41,469 nt of DNA from a virus. Below the pieces are notes generated by a model, which was given only the letters and a program-made list of their open reading frames with translations, had not been told where the DNA came from and searched no databases. The stretch covers positions 1 to 41,469 of IMG/VR virus record IMGVR_UViG_3300046376_000041. One strand, given 5' to 3'. Positions 24,275 through 30,508 of the stretch are shown here, piece by piece (the first letter of the stretch is position 1; each line of letters begins with the position of its first letter). The position numbers were made by a program, and so were the translations under genes.

Positions 24275-24775
24275 ATGCTCACAGACGAACAAGCCTTCCT
24301 CTGGCGCCAGCGGCTGCTGGAGGAGCGCGCCATGCGGAACATCACCGACACCCACGTCCGTATTGCCCAGTTCACGATGGGGGCCATCCAGGCCGGGGAC
24401 GACCAGATGAGCCACGCCGCGGTGGCGGCAGCTCTGGGATACGGTGCGCGGACTGTCCGGGACGCCTACAGGCGGTTCCGGCTGCTCGGGCTGCTGGACT
24501 GGCAGGCGCAGTCGCGAGGCTCTGGGGACCACCCTAACTGGCGCACGACCAACCGCTACTGGCTGCGGATGCCGGGTAAGACGCCCGAGCCGGTCGAGGG
24601 GTGTCGGCGTTGCCGTAAGCCTGTTGTTAAGCATCTTTCTAATCTTGCTTCCTATAGTGCGGCACAGTGTGCCTATCGTGCGGAGCCTCTGTGCGGGCCG
24701 CTGCCCGGCTTCGAGGCGCGGATGGCGGCCAAGATCGCGGAGGAAAAGCGGCTCAGGCGAGCGCGATCCCGATGA
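24275..24775 (+). CDS. Helix-turn-helix protein with Cys motif, 166 aa
   Basis: A winged-helix-like DNA-binding protein. Residues 45-75 (MSHAAVAAALGYGARTVRDAYRRFRLLGLLDW) form an HTH with a following strand, as in replication-initiator or GntR-like domains. Near residues 113-118 there is CRRCRKPV, half of a possible zinc ribbon. The C terminus is a basic helix (ARMAAKIAEEKRLRRARSR). It is transcribed against its neighbours and flanked by direct repeats, so it looks like an acquired cassette with its own control. A regulatory role is inferred. Confidence 0.65.
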   Translation: MLTDEQAFLWRQRLLEERAMRNITDTHVRIAQFTMGAIQAGDDQMSHAAVAAALGYGARTVRDAYRRFRLLGLLDWQAQSRGSGDHPNWRTTNRYWLRMPGKTPEPVEGCRRCRKPVVKHLSNLASYSAAQCAYRAEPLCGPLPGFEARMAAKIAEEKRLRRARSR

Positions 24776-24793
24776 GTATTCGCAGCATCACGC

Positions 24794-24809
24794 CACCGTT
24801 GCCAGAATC
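24794..24809. repeat. Direct repeat, right flank of HTH cassette
   Basis: Second copy of the 16-base sequence at 24068-24083. It lies between the stop of the HTH gene (24775) and the stop of the last leftward gene (24826). Removing one copy and everything between would place the 33-residue membrane peptide gene directly behind the leftward operon. That is what one expects if the cassette was inserted with a target duplication. Confidence 0.8.
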
Positions 24810-24825
24810 TGGGATGTGTGCGCCA

Positions 24826-24981
24826 TCAGCGTGGCGCCGTCAGCATTTGCTCGATGTGGCTGACCTGCGAGCCGATCTGCGTCAGGTGTCCGTCAACCTG
24901 GCTGATCTGCGACCATAGCGCGAACTGGCTCAGCAGGATGCCGACAACGGCGACGCCCATGATGCTGGTCGCTGTGGTCAT
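24826..24981 (-). CDS. Membrane-anchored small protein, 51 aa
   Basis: Starts at ATG 24981, overlapping the previous stop (ATGA). An N-terminal hydrophobic segment (SIMGVAVVGILLSQFALW) is followed by a heptad-like helix (QISQVDGHLTQIGSQVSHIEQML). This is a short signal-anchor plus coiled coil, a layout seen in small holin-like or spanin-like accessory proteins. It is the last of five coupled small genes on this strand. No named family is recognised. Confidence 0.65.
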   Translation of the reverse strand: MTTATSIMGVAVVGILLSQFALWSQISQVDGHLTQIGSQVSHIEQMLTAPR

Positions 24982-25184
24982 GGTGCGCCCCTTTTGCGCA
25001 TTTCGTCCTCAAGCTTGGTGATGCGCTGGCTGAGCGTCAGGCTGTCGTTCATCACGTAGAGCACATGCCCCTTGGTGTTGTCGGTGTCGGCGCGGACAGC
25101 TGTGAGCTTGTCCAGGATGTCGTCCAGCTTGACGTTGATCTGGGCCATCATGCCGTCCCAGTAGGCTTTCTCGTCGTCGGTCAT
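24978..25184 (-). CDS. Coiled-coil protein, 68 aa
   Basis: A soluble helical protein: NVKLDDILDKLTAVRADTDNTKG then LTLSQRITKLEDEMRKRG, with heptad spacing of Leu/Ile. Its ATG and stop both overlap neighbours (ATGA at 24978; the start abuts the stop of the 25184 gene). It probably pairs with the coiled-coil product of the gene before it. Function unknown. Confidence 0.65.
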   Translation of the reverse strand: MTDDEKAYWDGMMAQINVKLDDILDKLTAVRADTDNTKGHVLYVMNDSLTLSQRITKLEDEMRKRGAP

Positions 25185-25450
25185 CACCCGCCGCCCTCCA
25201 GCTTCCTCAGCCGCTCCTCGACGCTGCACTCGGTCTGGTCGAGGCGGGCATTCAGACGATCGAACAGCCGCTGCATCAGCGTCTCGGTTTCGACGACGCG
25301 AGCGCTGACATAGGCGCGCATCGCGGGTTGTGTGCTGCGCAGATTGCGGACCTCGTCCTCCACTGCGGTCAGCCGACCAAGCAGGCGCTCGTGCTGGTCG
25401 TTCATCAGCATTATCACGTCCCTGATCGTCGGGTCTGGCGTGTCGTTCAT
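25184..25450 (-). CDS. Coiled-coil protein, 88 aa
   Basis: An 88-residue, strongly helical, charged protein (HERLLGRLTAVEDEVRNLRSTQ and LMQRLFDRLNARLDQTECSVEERLRKLEGGG). It starts by ATGA overlap with the upstream membrane-protein gene (25447). Repeated heptads suggest an oligomer; its C-terminal motif (RLxKLE) resembles that of the next product, so the two may derive from one another or interact. No enzymatic motif. Confidence 0.65.
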   Translation of the reverse strand: MNDTPDPTIRDVIMLMNDQHERLLGRLTAVEDEVRNLRSTQPAMRAYVSARVVETETLMQRLFDRLNARLDQTECSVEERLRKLEGGG

Positions 25451-25668
25451 TTCGGTGCCTGTTGGACGAGCGGCGCGTCGAGGTGGACGATGATTTGTTG
25501 CGGTGGTGCGCTGCCGATCTTGTAGCCGAGCACACCGGAAATTGCGACAGCGGCACCGACGAGGATGGCGATGTTGCGCGGCGTTTCCCAAAATCCTTGC
25601 CGCGTCTTGAGCGTGAGATCGGCCATGAGCAGTTGATCCTTCAGATCCTGGCGTTCAGCGTCGCTCAT
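25447..25668 (-). CDS. Single-span membrane protein, holin-like candidate, 73 aa
   Basis: An N-terminal charged helix (MSDAERQDLKDQLLMADLTLKTRQ) precedes one transmembrane segment (NIAILVGAAVAISGVLGYKIG) and a short tail containing IIVHLDAPLV. Size and layout fit small holins or antiholins with one span, but many unrelated phage membrane proteins look alike. It overlaps the HTH gene stop (ATGA at 25665). The order HTH, membrane, two coiled coils, membrane is a compact operon. Confidence 0.6.
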   Translation of the reverse strand: MSDAERQDLKDQLLMADLTLKTRQGFWETPRNIAILVGAAVAISGVLGYKIGSAPPQQIIVHLDAPLVQQAPK

Positions 25669-25970
25669 TTGCCGTCCCGCGGATAAATGTCGGGTCGCAA
25701 TGCGTGGCGTGAGACGCCGGTCAGCCGTTCGATGGTCAGCACGCGTTCGGCTGGCACCTGGCTCTGGAGCCAAGTCTGGATTGCCTGATACGAGACGCCC
25801 AGCCGGCGACCCAACTCACGCTGGCCGCCGACACGTTCAATGGCCTGCTGGAGTGCTGGTTCATCCCCGCGAGTGCAGGGAACGTCCGCCGACACGTTCA
25901 ATGGCTTGCTGGAGTGCCGGTTCATCCCCGGACGCGGGGAACGTGCTCGCTGATGAGGTGCCTTGCTCAT
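25665..25970 (-). CDS. YdaS/Cro-like HTH protein, N terminus rewritten by mini-array B
   Basis: Residues 39-101 (ALQQAIERVGGQRELGRRLGVSYQAIQTWL...LTIERLTGVSRHALRPDIYP) form a compact Cro/YdaS-type DNA-binding protein with HTH around RELGRRLGVSYQAIQTW. Residues 16-38 are encoded by two CRISPR-like repeats and a spacer (including VPCTRGDEP, the peptide such repeats give in this frame). The spacer also encodes ALQQAIERVGG in another frame. ATG 25970 yields 101 residues; a shorter native start may exist. It may bind the palindrome at 26001-26019 just upstream. Confidence 0.7.
   Translation of the reverse strand: MSKAPHQRARSPRPGMNRHSSKPLNVSADVPCTRGDEPALQQAIERVGGQRELGRRLGVSYQAIQTWLQSQVPAERVLTIERLTGVSRHALRPDIYPRDGK
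25857..25945 (-). CRISPR. CRISPR-like mini-array B (2 repeats, 1 spacer)
   Basis: Repeats lie at 25857-25885 (degenerate stem, GCAGGG instead of GCGGGG) and 25918-25945, separated by a 32-nt spacer at 25886-25917. The 32 bases left of the first repeat (25825-25856, inside the HTH coding sequence) match the spacer at 31 of 32 positions; the single change is synonymous (CAA/CAG, Gln). Thus each repeat is followed, in crRNA orientation, by the same 32-nt sequence, in exact 61-base register. The array is inside the reading frame of the HTH gene. Confidence 0.88.
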
Positions 25971-26000
25971 GCCTGACAACATAATGCTGTCGGGGCCTTT

Positions 26001-26019
26001 TGGCAAGGTATAATTGCCA
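26001..26019 (+). promoter_or_regulatory. Operator-like palindrome over a -10 box
   Basis: TGGCAA (26001-26006) and TTGCCA (26014-26019) form a perfect 6-base inverted repeat with a 7-base centre. The centre and right arm contain TATAAT (26009-26014), a consensus -10 for the rightward hydrolase gene at 26040. No good -35 is seen (about 25986), suggesting activation. The adjacent HTH protein, transcribed away, is the natural candidate regulator. Confidence 0.6.
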
Positions 26020-26039
26020 CCGCCAATAGGAGTATTCAC

Positions 26040-27275
26040 ATGCAAGCCAAGCGCATTGCCAACCTGATCGAATTGTTCGGCGTCAACACGTTCTCCTCGC
26101 CCGACGAGCACAACACCTGGGGCAGTTGGCCCGCCAATTATTCGCCCGAGAGCGTCATCAAGGCGCTGAAGTATATCGTCGGCGACAGCGGCTTCGCCTT
26201 GCGGCTGCGCGAGTATCACTATGCTGGACGCTGCGATATGCAGGCCGAATGGCTGCCGCAGATCGTCGCTGCATTTCCCGGCACCAGGGTCGCACTCTGC
26301 CCCGGCGCCAACGCGTCGGTCGATGACGTGCCGACCATGCTCGCGCTCGCTGCCGATCCGCGCAACGGCGTCGCCTGGATCGAGGGGCTCAATGAACCGA
26401 ACACGGATTTTGGCAGCGGCCAGGTTCCGTACGAAACCACCCAGGCGATCCAAGATGCGTGCTGGCAGGGCCGTCGCAGTGTGGACGTGGGCATCATGGG
26501 GCCGTCGATCGTGGCCGGAACGCCGCACCCCGAAGGTTGGATTCAAGGCTACTGCGAGACGCCGGAAAATCTCGCTGCACTGAACGCCGCCATGCACGAA
26601 GGCCAAGGGCACTATTATCCGCCTGGCAGCCCGGACGTGCCGAGCACCGGCTATTCGGTGAACGAGTACATCGGTGGCCTGTGGACCGCCTATGCGCAGA
26701 AAACCATCCACCTGACCGAGTTTCATCCGACGCTCTATAACTCGGAGGGCAACAAACCGGATGAGGCCGGATGGTCGGGCCAGCGTGATGCCTACTACAC
26801 CCTGACGACGCTCCTGCGCTGCGCGCAGAACGGCACCCAGGGACTTTGGTGGTACGCCTTGTTCGATTATGGCACGACGTATAAATGTGGTCTGTTCCCG
26901 CAATATGGCGACACCGACCCTCGCCCGACGGCCACTGCGTTGCGGGCGCTCTGTGCGATCTGTGCCGACCGGGGCGACCGCCACAACTTCGAGACCGGCG
27001 AGCTTCACGTGGAGATCAGCGGATTGCCGGAGACGGTGTCCGCCGAGGTCTATCAGGCGAGCGACGGACGCTTCCTGGTGCCGATCTGGCATTCGGCGGC
27101 AGAGCTTGACCGCCAGCCCGTGGTCCGGGTGCATGTGACGTTCGGCGAGACCGTGGGCGAGGTGACGCTGTACGATCCGCTGCACGGGGTGACGCCGATC
27201 TGGCGACAGACAGAGGCCGATGAAGTGCGCATCGATATGCCGCCCGGCGTGCGGGTGCTGGAGATCAGTTCGTAA
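26040..27275 (+). CDS. Glycoside hydrolase, clan GH-A-like
   Basis: A 411-residue protein with a TIM-barrel glycosidase signature. WIEGLNEPNTDF (about residues 116-127) has the Asn-Glu-Pro acid/base motif, and TIHLTEFHPTLYN (about 221-233) holds the probable nucleophile Glu, both at strand ends as in clan GH-A. The last 90 residues (GELHVEISGLPETVSAEVYQ... to VRVLEISS) form a beta-sandwich. No signal peptide is seen. It may digest capsule or exopolysaccharide, as a free depolymerase or a particle part; family membership (for example GH39-like) is not fixed. ATG 26040 follows AATAGGAGT. No separate endolysin was found. Confidence 0.8.
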   Translation: MQAKRIANLIELFGVNTFSSPDEHNTWGSWPANYSPESVIKALKYIVGDSGFALRLREYHYAGRCDMQAEWLPQIVAAFPGTRVALCPGANASVDDVPTMLALAADPRNGVAWIEGLNEPNTDFGSGQVPYETTQAIQDACWQGRRSVDVGIMGPSIVAGTPHPEGWIQGYCETPENLAALNAAMHEGQGHYYPPGSPDVPSTGYSVNEYIGGLWTAYAQKTIHLTEFHPTLYNSEGNKPDEAGWSGQRDAYYTLTTLLRCAQNGTQGLWWYALFDYGTTYKCGLFPQYGDTDPRPTATALRALCAICADRGDRHNFETGELHVEISGLPETVSAEVYQASDGRFLVPIWHSAAELDRQPVVRVHVTFGETVGEVTLYDPLHGVTPIWRQTEADEVRIDMPPGVRVLEISS

Positions 27276-27465
27276 GATCCCGCTCGATGTCGTCAGCGAT
27301 CTTCCGCAACAGTGCAGGCAGCTTCGCCGTGACCTCGAAGGTCGCCTGAACGCTGAAGCCGCTGCCCTTCGATCCGCCGATCACGATGACGATGACGCCC
27401 TCGGCATTCGCGCCCTCGCGGACCAGCGTCGTGAGATCATCATACTTTCCTTGGCCAACCGCCAT
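27265..27465 (-). CDS. Hypothetical protein, 66 aa
   Basis: A small protein convergent with the hydrolase gene, overlapping its end by 11 bases. It has a short N-terminal helix, a beta hairpin (GVIVIVIGGSKGSGFSVQATFEV) and a C-terminal helix (LPALLRKIADDIERDL). The fold looks compact and the sequence is non-repetitive. Small proteins of this type recur in phage early regions without known function. Confidence 0.6.
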   Translation of the reverse strand: MAVGQGKYDDLTTLVREGANAEGVIVIVIGGSKGSGFSVQATFEVTAKLPALLRKIADDIERDLTN

Positions 27466-27552
27466 TTGATGTTCCCATGGTAGACGAGGTGTGATGCGAC
27501 GCCAGGGCTGAGCGTGCTACGCTGCGGCTCTTAGCCTTACCCACTCAATTCA
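27466..27552. other. Short intergenic interval
   Basis: I see no gene here. It separates the 27265 gene start from the terminator. On the minus strand TTGAGT and TAGCAC could be weak promoter elements for the leftward 27465 gene, but they are not convincing. Confidence 0.3.
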
Positions 27553-27586
27553 GCCGGCACCCCCCGTCCTTGGTGCCGGCTTTTTT
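27553..27586 (+). terminator. Rho-independent terminator, rightward
   Basis: GCCGGCACC (27553-27561) pairs with GGTGCCGGC (27572-27580), a perfect 9-bp GC-rich stem with a 10-base loop, followed by TTTTTT (27581-27586). It would end transcription coming from the glycoside hydrolase gene. Mini-array C begins ten bases further right. Confidence 0.88.
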
Positions 27587-27595
27587 GTGCCCGGG

Positions 27596-27684
27596 TAGTT
27601 CATCCCCGCATATGCAGGGAACAACGCCGCGGCGTATTTCTCGCCCTCGATCGCCACGGTCCATCCCCGCCTAGCGGGGAACAG
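27596..27684 (-). CRISPR. CRISPR-like mini-array C (2 repeats, 1 spacer)
   Basis: Repeats are at 27596-27624 (degenerate, GCAGGG) and 27657-27684, with a 32-nt spacer at 27625-27656. In crRNA orientation the spacer begins TGGCGATCG and encodes VAIEGEKYAAA; the ERF gene ends VAIVGEDKIAAG. The two DNA segments align at about 24 of 32 positions with one three-base gap. The array lies 10 bases beyond the ERF stop, so it may be carried on the ERF operon transcript. Confidence 0.85.
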
Positions 27685-27694
27685 GAATACGATA

Positions 27695-28567
27695 TCAGCC
27701 CGCGGCGATCTTGTCCTCGCCGACGATCGCCACCTCGTCCGACGGCTGAGCCGGATCGGGTGCCAGTCGTGCGAAGTGCTGCGCCAGCAGTTCAGACACG
27801 CGCCTGCGAATGTCCGGCGGGGCTTTGGCGACGGCGTTCCTGACCGACACATGGCCGCCGGCCTCGGTCACCTCGTCCTGGCTGGTGCAGGCCGCCAGCA
27901 CTCGCTCCAGGTTGCCAAGCCAGATGTGGCCGTTCGGCTCGTCGAGCGGTGCCAGCCATGCTGTGTCGTAGGCAGGCACCTTCTCGGCGATGCGGGCAGC
28001 GCGCGGCATCGGGGCGGCGGCGGCGCGGCGGGTGCCTTCGCCATCGTCATCGTCATCCGCCAGCACGATGTTGAACACCATGCCCAACAAGTAGCGGCGT
28101 AGATACGTGACGGCCGAGCCGACCGACTGGACTGGCGTCGTGGCTGTGCGACCACCCTGGGAGCCTGGATTGCCCAGCGGTGCGTCCAGGTAGTTCTCCT
28201 CGAAATAGCCTGCCGCATGGGCCACGGTGCAGGTCAGACGGATGGTGCCTTCGCTGGGGGACGGCGCAGAACCATAGCGCACCGAAAAACCATGTCGGGT
28301 GTAGATCGGACGCATTTCCCGATCGATGTCCTCCAGCTTGGCGTATTTGTTCCCGAGATGCTTGTTCTGGGCGCTGCGAACAACCGGCAGCATCTCGGCT
28401 TGAGCCTCGGCCATCGCCTGATTGAAAGCGCGGCGCGACTGGTCGTGGCCGACATCGCGCTGCAGCCGCAGCAGTTCACCGAACTTTTGCACATCGAACT
28501 CGGGGTCTTTGGCAGCGCGCTCGATGAACGACATCAGAGCGCCGTTGGCAGGGGTGATCTCGTTCAT
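27695..28567 (-). CDS. erf: ERF-family single-strand annealing protein
   Basis: A recombinase that anneals complementary single strands, used for circularising or repairing phage DNA. The N-terminal 190 residues match the ERF superfamily: FAELLRLQRDV-like helix, FNQAMAEAQAEMLPVVRSAQNKHLGNKYAKLEDIDREMRPIYTRHGFSVRY, TCTVAHAAGYFEENYLDAPLG and VQSVGSAVTYLRRYLLGMVFNIV. The short acidic stretch DDDDDGEG precedes a variable C-terminal domain. ATG 28567 has AGGA at eight bases; ATG 28573 is too close. It is the last gene of the pL operon. Its final codons are echoed by the spacer of mini-array C. Confidence 0.92.
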   Translation of the reverse strand: MNEITPANGALMSFIERAAKDPEFDVQKFGELLRLQRDVGHDQSRRAFNQAMAEAQAEMLPVVRSAQNKHLGNKYAKLEDIDREMRPIYTRHGFSVRYGSAPSPSEGTIRLTCTVAHAAGYFEENYLDAPLGNPGSQGGRTATTPVQSVGSAVTYLRRYLLGMVFNIVLADDDDDGEGTRRAAAAPMPRAARIAEKVPAYDTAWLAPLDEPNGHIWLGNLERVLAACTSQDEVTEAGGHVSVRNAVAKAPPDIRRRVSELLAQHFARLAPDPAQPSDEVAIVGEDKIAAG

Positions 28568-28579
28568 GGTCATGGTCCT

Positions 28580-28885
28580 CTAGGAAGTTTTGCGGCGCAG
28601 GTTGAAGACCTCGCCATCGTCGCTGATCCCGCGCACCTCGACGCGCTTGTCGGTCACCGTGAACGTGAACTGCTCGACAATGTCGGGATACATGGCGCGA
28701 AGCTCTTTGATGTCCGTGCGCGTGGTCGCTACGTCTTTGATCTCCACGGCGTAGCTATTGCCCGTGCGTGCCTCCGGGTCGGCTATCATGATGGCTTTCA
28801 GCTCGCGCTCGCGGGACGAGAGCTGTTTGATGGTGTCCCGGACTGCGAACAACTCATCGGCGGGCGGCAGGTTGTCAGTCGGCAT
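28580..28885 (-). CDS. Hypothetical early protein, 101 aa
   Basis: A 101-residue acidic protein: an N-terminal helical hairpin (DELFAVRDTIKQLSSRERELKAIMI) and a beta-rich second half (SYAVEIKDVATTRTD, EQFTFTVTDKRVEVRGI, FNLRRKTS). The layout resembles small phage proteins encoded next to annealing proteins and nucleases. Its ATG (MPTD) is the same start codon context as the upstream gene. Function unknown. Confidence 0.65.
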   Translation of the reverse strand: MPTDNLPPADELFAVRDTIKQLSSRERELKAIMIADPEARTGNSYAVEIKDVATTRTDIKELRAMYPDIVEQFTFTVTDKRVEVRGISDDGEVFNLRRKTS

Positions 28886-28889
28886 CGTC

Positions 28890-29075
28890 TCAATCCCTCT
28901 CGGCACTGGCGCGGAACATCGTCGCCAGCAGGCGAAGCAAGGTCGCAGCGTCGTCCGGCATCTCTCCAGATTCCACCTTGCTCGCCATGTTCTCGGCTGA
29001 CTCTGCGCACACGCGGAACGTGTCTCGCGAGGCTCTTTTCATGAACGCCAGCACGCCCTTCACGTCAGTCGGCAT
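28890..29075 (-). CDS. Hypothetical early protein, 61 aa
   Basis: A helical protein with three probable helices (DVKGVLAFMKRASRDTFRVC, AESAENMASKVESG, DDAATLLRLLATMFRASAERD). The start at 29075 (MPTDVKG) overlaps the upstream gene by 11 bases and begins with the same ATGCCGACTGAC as the next gene downstream, pointing to a duplicated start region. No family is recognised. Confidence 0.6.
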   Translation of the reverse strand: MPTDVKGVLAFMKRASRDTFRVCAESAENMASKVESGEMPDDAATLLRLLATMFRASAERD

Positions 29076-29283
29076 CGTGGTCCTCATGCAGACGATGGAA
29101 ACCCAGCCGCACCTCGGGGGCGTCCAACCTCATGGGGATGTTCTCCATGAGCTTCACGCGCTCAGCGAGATCCATCAGGACCGATGCCAAGTTGGCGGCC
29201 GCACGGGGCGGGATCGGCTCGTCGCGGATGGCGAATCCAGCGCACCAGTCGGCGACGTTCTGGTATTCGGCTGCGACGGTCAT
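29065..29283 (-). CDS. Hypothetical early protein, 72 aa
   Basis: A 72-residue acidic helical protein (YQNVADWCAGFAIRDE then PRAAANLASVLMDLAERVKLMENIPM). ATG 29283 overlaps the previous stop by ATGA. Part of the tightly packed pL operon in which nearly every junction overlaps. No motif reveals function. Confidence 0.6.
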   Translation of the reverse strand: MTVAAEYQNVADWCAGFAIRDEPIPPRAAANLASVLMDLAERVKLMENIPMRLDAPEVRLGFHRLHEDHDAD

Positions 29284-29483
29284 GCGACGTCACCTTCATC
29301 ATCCGGCGGCAGCAGGTCGGGGTGCTGCAGTGGCACCACCCGGCGCGGGCGACGGCGGCCCTCGGCCTGCGCCAGCAACATTCTGATTTCCTCGACACGG
29401 GCGCGGACCATCGCCGCCTCCAGCTCGAGCGAGCGCAGACGCTCACGCAAGCGGTCGGTCATGGTGTCACTGGTGTCGCTCAT
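29280..29483 (-). CDS. Coiled-coil early protein, 67 aa
   Basis: The N-terminal 45 residues form a heptad-rich helix (MTDRLRERLRSLELEAAMVRARVEEIRMLLAQ), then a basic patch (GRRRPRRVVPL) and an acidic tail (DLLPPDDEGDVA). The overlap at 29480-29483 sets the start; an upstream extension of the frame to 29597 lies inside the neighbouring gene. It could bind DNA or a partner protein. Confidence 0.6.
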   Translation of the reverse strand: MSDTSDTMTDRLRERLRSLELEAAMVRARVEEIRMLLAQAEGRRRPRRVVPLQHPDLLPPDDEGDVA

Positions 29484-29686
29484 GGGGCAGCGCTCCATTG
29501 CGGGAAGTGGCCGGGGTATTTGCGGTCGAGGTCTTCGAGATAGTGGTGGAAGGCGGTCATCACCTCTGGCTCCAGGGCAACGACGTGATCGCCGCAAAAC
29601 TCGCGTGGCGCGCGGAGGATCACCTGCCAGCCGTCAAATGAGGCGTAGAGGCCGTCGCCCAGATAGGTCTCTGGATGCTCGCTCAT
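29480..29686 (-). CDS. Hypothetical early protein, 68 aa
   Basis: A small alpha/beta protein: a beta hairpin (YLGDGLYASFDGWQVILRAPRE) then a helix (EVMTAFHHYLEDLDRKY). The pattern YLGDGLYASFDG...ILRA recurs in small phage early proteins. Both ends overlap neighbours by four bases (ATGA). Function unknown. Confidence 0.65.
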   Translation of the reverse strand: MSEHPETYLGDGLYASFDGWQVILRAPREFCGDHVVALEPEVMTAFHHYLEDLDRKYPGHFPQWSAAP

Positions 29687-29928
29687 GGCGTTGTCCTCGG
29701 TGCTGGATAGGCGATGACTGCGCGCCCTTCGTCGGTGAGGCCGACCATCTCATCGCCGACATCGCAGTCGAAGCGTTCGGCTTCCTCGGCCGTCGCCGGG
29801 CAGACGTGGGCCAGGCCGCTGCGCAGCAGCGCCGCCTCCAGCTCGGCGCTATCGATGCCCATGCCGCTCTGGTGGAAGTCCCACATGTCGGCGAAGAACC
29901 GGGACAGCATGCGCTCAGTGTCGCTCAT
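29683..29928 (-). CDS. Hypothetical early protein, 81 aa
   Basis: Starts MSDTERMLSRFFADMWDFHQSGMGIDSAELEAALLRSGLAHVCPATAEEAERF and ends with EMVGLTDEGRAVIAYP (key parts only). One helix leads to a small wing-like segment, a shape seen in small phage regulators and chaperones. ATG 29928 overlaps the previous stop. No family is recognised. Confidence 0.6.
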   Translation of the reverse strand: MSDTERMLSRFFADMWDFHQSGMGIDSAELEAALLRSGLAHVCPATAEEAERFDCDVGDEMVGLTDEGRAVIAYPAPRTTP

Positions 29929-30335
29929 GCCGGCCTCGTGGATTGGCTGTGGGCCACGGCGGCGGCGAAGGCCCGGCGCGTGGGATCGCGGTGATAGATG
30001 CGCCAGTAGTGACACGCAGCCTGCGCCTCGCGGCGGGCGACATCCCGGTCACTGTCGGAGGCGTGGCGCCATTCCTCGATCAGCATCAGCGCGCGATGCA
30101 GCGAGGCGGAGCGGTCGTCGCGCCACACCGGGTTGGTAGCCAATCCCCGCACGCGCGGGGAACATGCAGCGAGGCGCGCGCCGTCCGCGGCCAGCGCCGG
30201 TTCATCCCCGCGCGTGCGGGGAACATCACCAATAGAGTGGCGCGCTACTATTGCCTCGGCTAGGCGTGCGCCACGCTCGGCTAGCGTCATGTCGAGCACT
30301 GGCGCGGGGCAGGCTGCATCGTATGCTGGCGTCAT
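29925..30335 (-). CDS. Hypothetical early protein with in-frame mini-array D insertion, 136 aa
   Basis: Residues 1-36 (MTPAYDAACPAPVLDMTLAERGARLAEAIVARHSIG) and 70-136 (PVWRDDRSASLHRALMLIEEWRHASDSDRDVARREAQAACHYWRIY...) look like ordinary protein. Residues 37-66 are encoded by mini-array D and include VPRTRGDEP and SPRVRG, the peptides that such repeats specify. The insertion is 90 bases, so the frame is kept. The spacer inside encodes ALAADGARLAA, a diverged copy of TLAERGARLAEA upstream. ATG 30335 overlaps the previous stop. Function unknown. Confidence 0.6.
   Translation of the reverse strand: MTPAYDAACPAPVLDMTLAERGARLAEAIVARHSIGDVPRTRGDEPALAADGARLAACSPRVRGLATNPVWRDDRSASLHRALMLIEEWRHASDSDRDVARREAQAACHYWRIYHRDPTRRAFAAAVAHSQSTRPA
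30137..30226 (-). CRISPR. CRISPR-like mini-array D (2 repeats, 1 spacer), inside a gene
   Basis: Repeats at 30137-30165 (degenerate left end, TAGCCAATCCCC) and 30198-30226 (near consensus) flank a 32-nt spacer at 30166-30197. The spacer matches 30259-30287, coding sequence of the host gene just upstream, at 21 of 29 ungapped positions, several changes being synonymous. The total of 90 bases preserves the reading frame. Confidence 0.85.
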
Positions 30336-30508
30336 CGCCGACCATTGTCCCGTCTGACCAGTGGCTCCAGCCGCTTCGTCACCAGTTCCAGTTGCTCGCG
30401 GGTTTGCTGGCCGAGGCGGCGGCGCAGTATGTTCTGCAATGTCAGGTAGATATCGTGCAGAGCGCTCATCGCCTCCGCGTAGGTCACGGGGCGTGGACGC
30501 CGTGGCAT
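30332..30508 (-). CDS. Hypothetical early protein, 58 aa
   Basis: The first gene of the pL operon. A basic start (MPRRPRPVTYAEAM) is followed by two helices (ALHDIYLTLQNILRRRLG and REQLELVTKRLEPLVRRD). The stop overlaps the next ATG (ATGA at 30332-30335). The sequence TTGGAGTACC before ATG 30508 supplies the ribosome-binding site. Positive charge suggests nucleic acid contact, but no family is recognised. Confidence 0.6.
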   Translation of the reverse strand: MPRRPRPVTYAEAMSALHDIYLTLQNILRRRLGQQTREQLELVTKRLEPLVRRDNGRR

